From NCBI GenBank assembly GCA_020437875.1, contig JAGQVR010000169.1:1-6286 (forward strand): 6,286 bases of DNA. Direction: 5' to 3'. Each line of letters begins with the position of its first letter. Within the stretch, counting starts at the first letter, position 1. The stretch is from Flavobacteriales bacterium. Its GTDB lineage: Bacteria > Bacteroidota > Bacteroidia > Flavobacteriales_F > PHOS-HE28. The notes below the pieces were generated by a model. The model had not been told where the DNA came from. It saw only the letters and a list, made by a program, of their open reading frames with translations, and ran no database searches. Of the stretch, positions 4,299 to 6,286 are shown piece by piece. The position numbers were made by a program, and so were the translations under genes.

Positions 4299-6286
4299 CT
4301 ACGGCTGGATAACCAGTCGTTCGGTGCAGATCTTGTCACCTGCCGTGATGTTGACCATGTACAGGCCACCGGAGAGCTCGTCATACAGGTCCAGGTTCGT
4401 CTTCACGAAGCCGTCCTGTACCGCGATGGTGCGAGCGATCACGCGCTTGCCGGTGAGGTCGTACACATCCACGTTCACGGTGTTCACGCCCGCCTGTATG
4501 TTGGTCAAGCTCACGAACAGCTGATCGCCACGGTTCGGGTTGGGGTAGAGGGCCACGCTTCGCTCGCCCTGACCGTTGTCAACAGAACTCACGTTGGTAT
4601 TCTCGATCAACGCATTCGATCCTTCGCTCACTCCCGAGCAGGGGTTGATGGTCACCAGGCACACCTTGCCCCAGTCCTCGGTGTCGGCACAGGCAGCGGC
4701 TTCGCTGCTACCGGCCGGACCGAAGCACCAGGTGGCGCCACCATCGAGGCTCACGCGCACATCCACTTCATAGGTCCTGGTGCACTCCAGCGGGGTGCCA
4801 TTGGTCCAGTTCAACACCATGCGGGCGCTGCTCTGTGGTGGTCGCACGATGCATACCGCTTCGCCCGTGATCCGGAAGCGGAACTGGTAGCGCACCTGGT
4901 TGCTGGGCACGGCCGGGATCGGTTGAGGTGGGTCGGCGTAGATCCGGTTGTTCGGGTTGCTCGGCCCACCGAAGTTGCGGCTCACACCACAGCTGTAATC
5001 ACCGGGATTCGCAGGGTCGTCCTGCAATTCCACGCGCGGGCAGGTGGCCAACGCAGGGTCGATCTTGAACAGGCAGGCCGGGCCAAAGGCCAGGTTGCCG
5101 CCCGCCACGCGCCCACGTACGCGCACGTTCAACAGGATGTCCGCTGGGATGTGCGGAGTCGAAACGGTGTTGATCCAGCCATTGATCTTGAAGTGGCATG
5201 CGCGCAGCGCCCCGCTTCCAGTACCATCGCTCGTTGCGTGGCTGCGGAACCGGCGGAAGCTGTACGTGCCGTTCGGATCGAAGAACCAGAACTCATAACC
5301 GCTCGTGGTGTTGTTCACACCGTATTGCGCGGTCACTGCCGCATTGGCATGGCACACGATGAATTTGTTGTCCACCCAATCGAGCTTGTCACAGCTGCTC
5401 CAGATGGGTTCATCGTCGCCCAGTGGCAGGCAGAAGGTGCCACCACCCGCTATCTGGCTCACACCAACGTTCATATTGAAGCGGTCATCGATCAAGCGTC
5501 GACCATTCGCACCCATTTCACGCAGGATGTAGCCGAGCAGGCCATCGCCCGCCCCATCGGTCACGCGCAATTGGTAGCAGCCATCGGGAAGGCAGAGCGA
5601 AACGGTGCCGATGCTGTTCGCTGGGATCGGGTTGTTCCCACTGAGCAAGGTCGTTGTACCGGTCTCGTCCAACACCTCGTAGGTGACAGCACCCGGTGCG
5701 GTCCCACCACTCTGCAACTCGAGGGTCAGTCCGACCGAGCCTTCCAACACCGTCACGGTCGCTGAATTGGTGGCGCATGGCGATGCACCGACAACGGTGT
5801 AGACGTAGTCGCCTGGTCCGTCGGTCCCGTAGTCATACGTAGGGCCATGCGGCGCGCCCAAGTAGGTCCAGGTGCCGCCGGTCTCCGGCGTGCCGCCCAA
5901 TGCGGTGAAGAGGTCGATCGGCGGATCGGATGGACAACGGACGAGCGTGCCATCGATCCCGGCATCTGGCGGGATCACCGGTATGGGATCCACCTGGATG
6001 TAGAGCGCGGTGGAAGCCACGTTGGGTATGGGACAGGTCGGGTCGGTCGCTCGGAAATGGATGTTGTTGAAACGGTGGCCGATGTCCGGGGTCCAGCACA
6101 AGGTGGCCACCACCGGGTTGGTGCCGCTCAGGCTGTAAGTGGCGCCGGGCAGCCGGGCCAGTGCGTTGGAGACCACCGTGATCGCTTGCGCGGCATTGGC
6201 ATCGGCGAATGAAAGGTCAACGCAGAAGGGAACTCCATCACAGGCTATGAGCGCGTGCGCACCCACCAAGGTGGCCCCGTCCACCA
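4299..6286 (-). CDS. Large modular secreted protein with T9SS sorting domain (N-terminus outside the window)
   Basis: The frame runs off the right edge. The GTG at 6284 is simply the first whole codon, so at least 661 residues are the C-terminal part of a larger surface or secreted protein. Numbering from that codon, in order: an Ig/cadherin-like module of the LxGATYSxSGTNPVxxTxCWTP type (about 25-100); a second Ig-like module with TxxRCPSDPPIDLFTALGGTPETGGTW ending TVVGASPC (about 105-180), a repeat type frequent in gliding-associated Bacteroidota proteins; a module with GCYQLRVTDGAGDG (235-248), of the CYxLxVxDxxGDG kind; a long cysteine-rich region (about 293-549) with an Asp-box SLDGGATW (512-519); and a T9SS type A domain from YPNP (580-583) to LVIQP (661). 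About 22 cysteines suggest several disulfides. The role is probably adhesive or structural; no catalytic site is seen. Export by T9SS is expected. Confidence 0.9.
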   Translation of the reverse strand, partial: VDGATLVGAHALIACDGVPFCVDLSFADANAAQAITVVSNALARLPGATYSLSGTNPVVATLCWTPDIGHRFNNIHFRATDPTCPIPNVASTALYIQVDPIPVIPPDAGIDGTLVRCPSDPPIDLFTALGGTPETGGTWTYLGAPHGPTYDYGTDGPGDYVYTVVGASPCATNSATVTVLEGSVGLTLELQSGGTAPGAVTYEVLDETGTTTLLSGNNPIPANSIGTVSLCLPDGCYQLRVTDGAGDGLLGYILREMGANGRRLIDDRFNMNVGVSQIAGGGTFCLPLGDDEPIWSSCDKLDWVDNKFIVCHANAAVTAQYGVNNTTSGYEFWFFDPNGTYSFRRFRSHATSDGTGSGALRACHFKINGWINTVSTPHIPADILLNVRVRGRVAGGNLAFGPACLFKIDPALATCPRVELQDDPANPGDYSCGVSRNFGGPSNPNNRIYADPPQPIPAVPSNQVRYQFRFRITGEAVCIVRPPQSSARMVLNWTNGTPLECTRTYEVDVRVSLDGGATWCFGPAGSSEAAACADTEDWGKVCLVTINPCSGVSEGSNALIENTNVSSVDNGQGERSVALYPNPNRGDQLFVSLTNIQAGVNTVNVDVYDLTGKRVIARTIAVQDGFVKTNLDLYDELSGGLYMVNITAGDKICTERLVIQP
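4302..4562 (-). other. Intact T9SS type A C-terminal sorting domain
   Basis: Residues 575-661 of the large minus-strand protein carry SVALYPNPNRGDQLFVSL, then VNVDVYDLTGKRV, LDLYDELSGGLYMVNI and a terminal TERLVIQP. These are the hallmark strands of the domain recognised by the type IX machinery. It serves as an internal reference for the broken copy at 1457-1666, where the Tyr of YPNP is a stop codon. Confidence 0.9.

Noticed and set aside
4287..5765. A 492-codon plus-strand open frame opposite the large secreted-protein gene
   Set aside because: Its translation is dominated by His, Val, Ala, Arg and Gln without domain or hydrophobic pattern, as expected from the complement of a GC-rich gene. 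The minus strand over the same bases has clear Ig-like modules, an Asp-box and a T9SS domain.
6282..6284. GTG at 6284 as the true start of the large minus-strand gene
   Set aside because: There is no signal peptide after it and the sequence begins within a module. The frame is open to the window edge, so the gene continues outside.

Overview
The window looks like chromosome from a GC-rich member of the Bacteroidota, most likely a Flavobacteriales-type bacterium. The evidence is two secreted proteins with type IX secretion (T9SS) C-terminal sorting domains (one cut off by a stop codon), a small lipoprotein of a Bacteroidota-type family, starts without purine-rich Shine-Dalgarno sequences, and TAnnTTG-like boxes close to some start codons. 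No rRNA, tRNA, CRISPR array, transposase or phage gene is visible.

Layout. Bases 1-186 hold no gene, but contain a long near-perfect palindrome (39-77) and a degenerate copy of its core 40 bases earlier. A minus-strand lipoprotein gene (187-534) and a plus-strand secreted beta-rich protein gene (731-1456) are divergent across a 196-base gap. The secreted protein ends at an in-frame TAA, yet the same frame continues for 69 codons that read as its T9SS sorting domain, so the gene looks broken by one nonsense change (or a base error). Bases 1667-2106 are mostly empty, with one possible 35-residue membrane peptide on the minus strand. A helical protein with a weak resemblance to the DUF892/YciE ferritin-like family follows (2107-2595).

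Three uncharacterised membrane proteins then lie on the plus strand (2745-3164, 3196-3888, 3937-4152), 31 and 48 bases apart, plausibly co-transcribed. They converge on the 3' end of a large minus-strand gene (4299-6286, running off the right edge). It encodes a modular cysteine-rich surface or secreted protein with Ig-like modules, a GDG-containing module, an Asp-box and an intact T9SS sorting domain.

No gene set here forms a recognisable pathway. The common theme is the cell envelope: a lipoprotein, two secretion substrates and small membrane proteins. I do not see convincing evidence of a new multi-gene system. The points most worth checking are the nonsense codon inside the sorting domain, the conserved start-site motifs, and the divergent ferritin-like protein without recognisable metal ligands.
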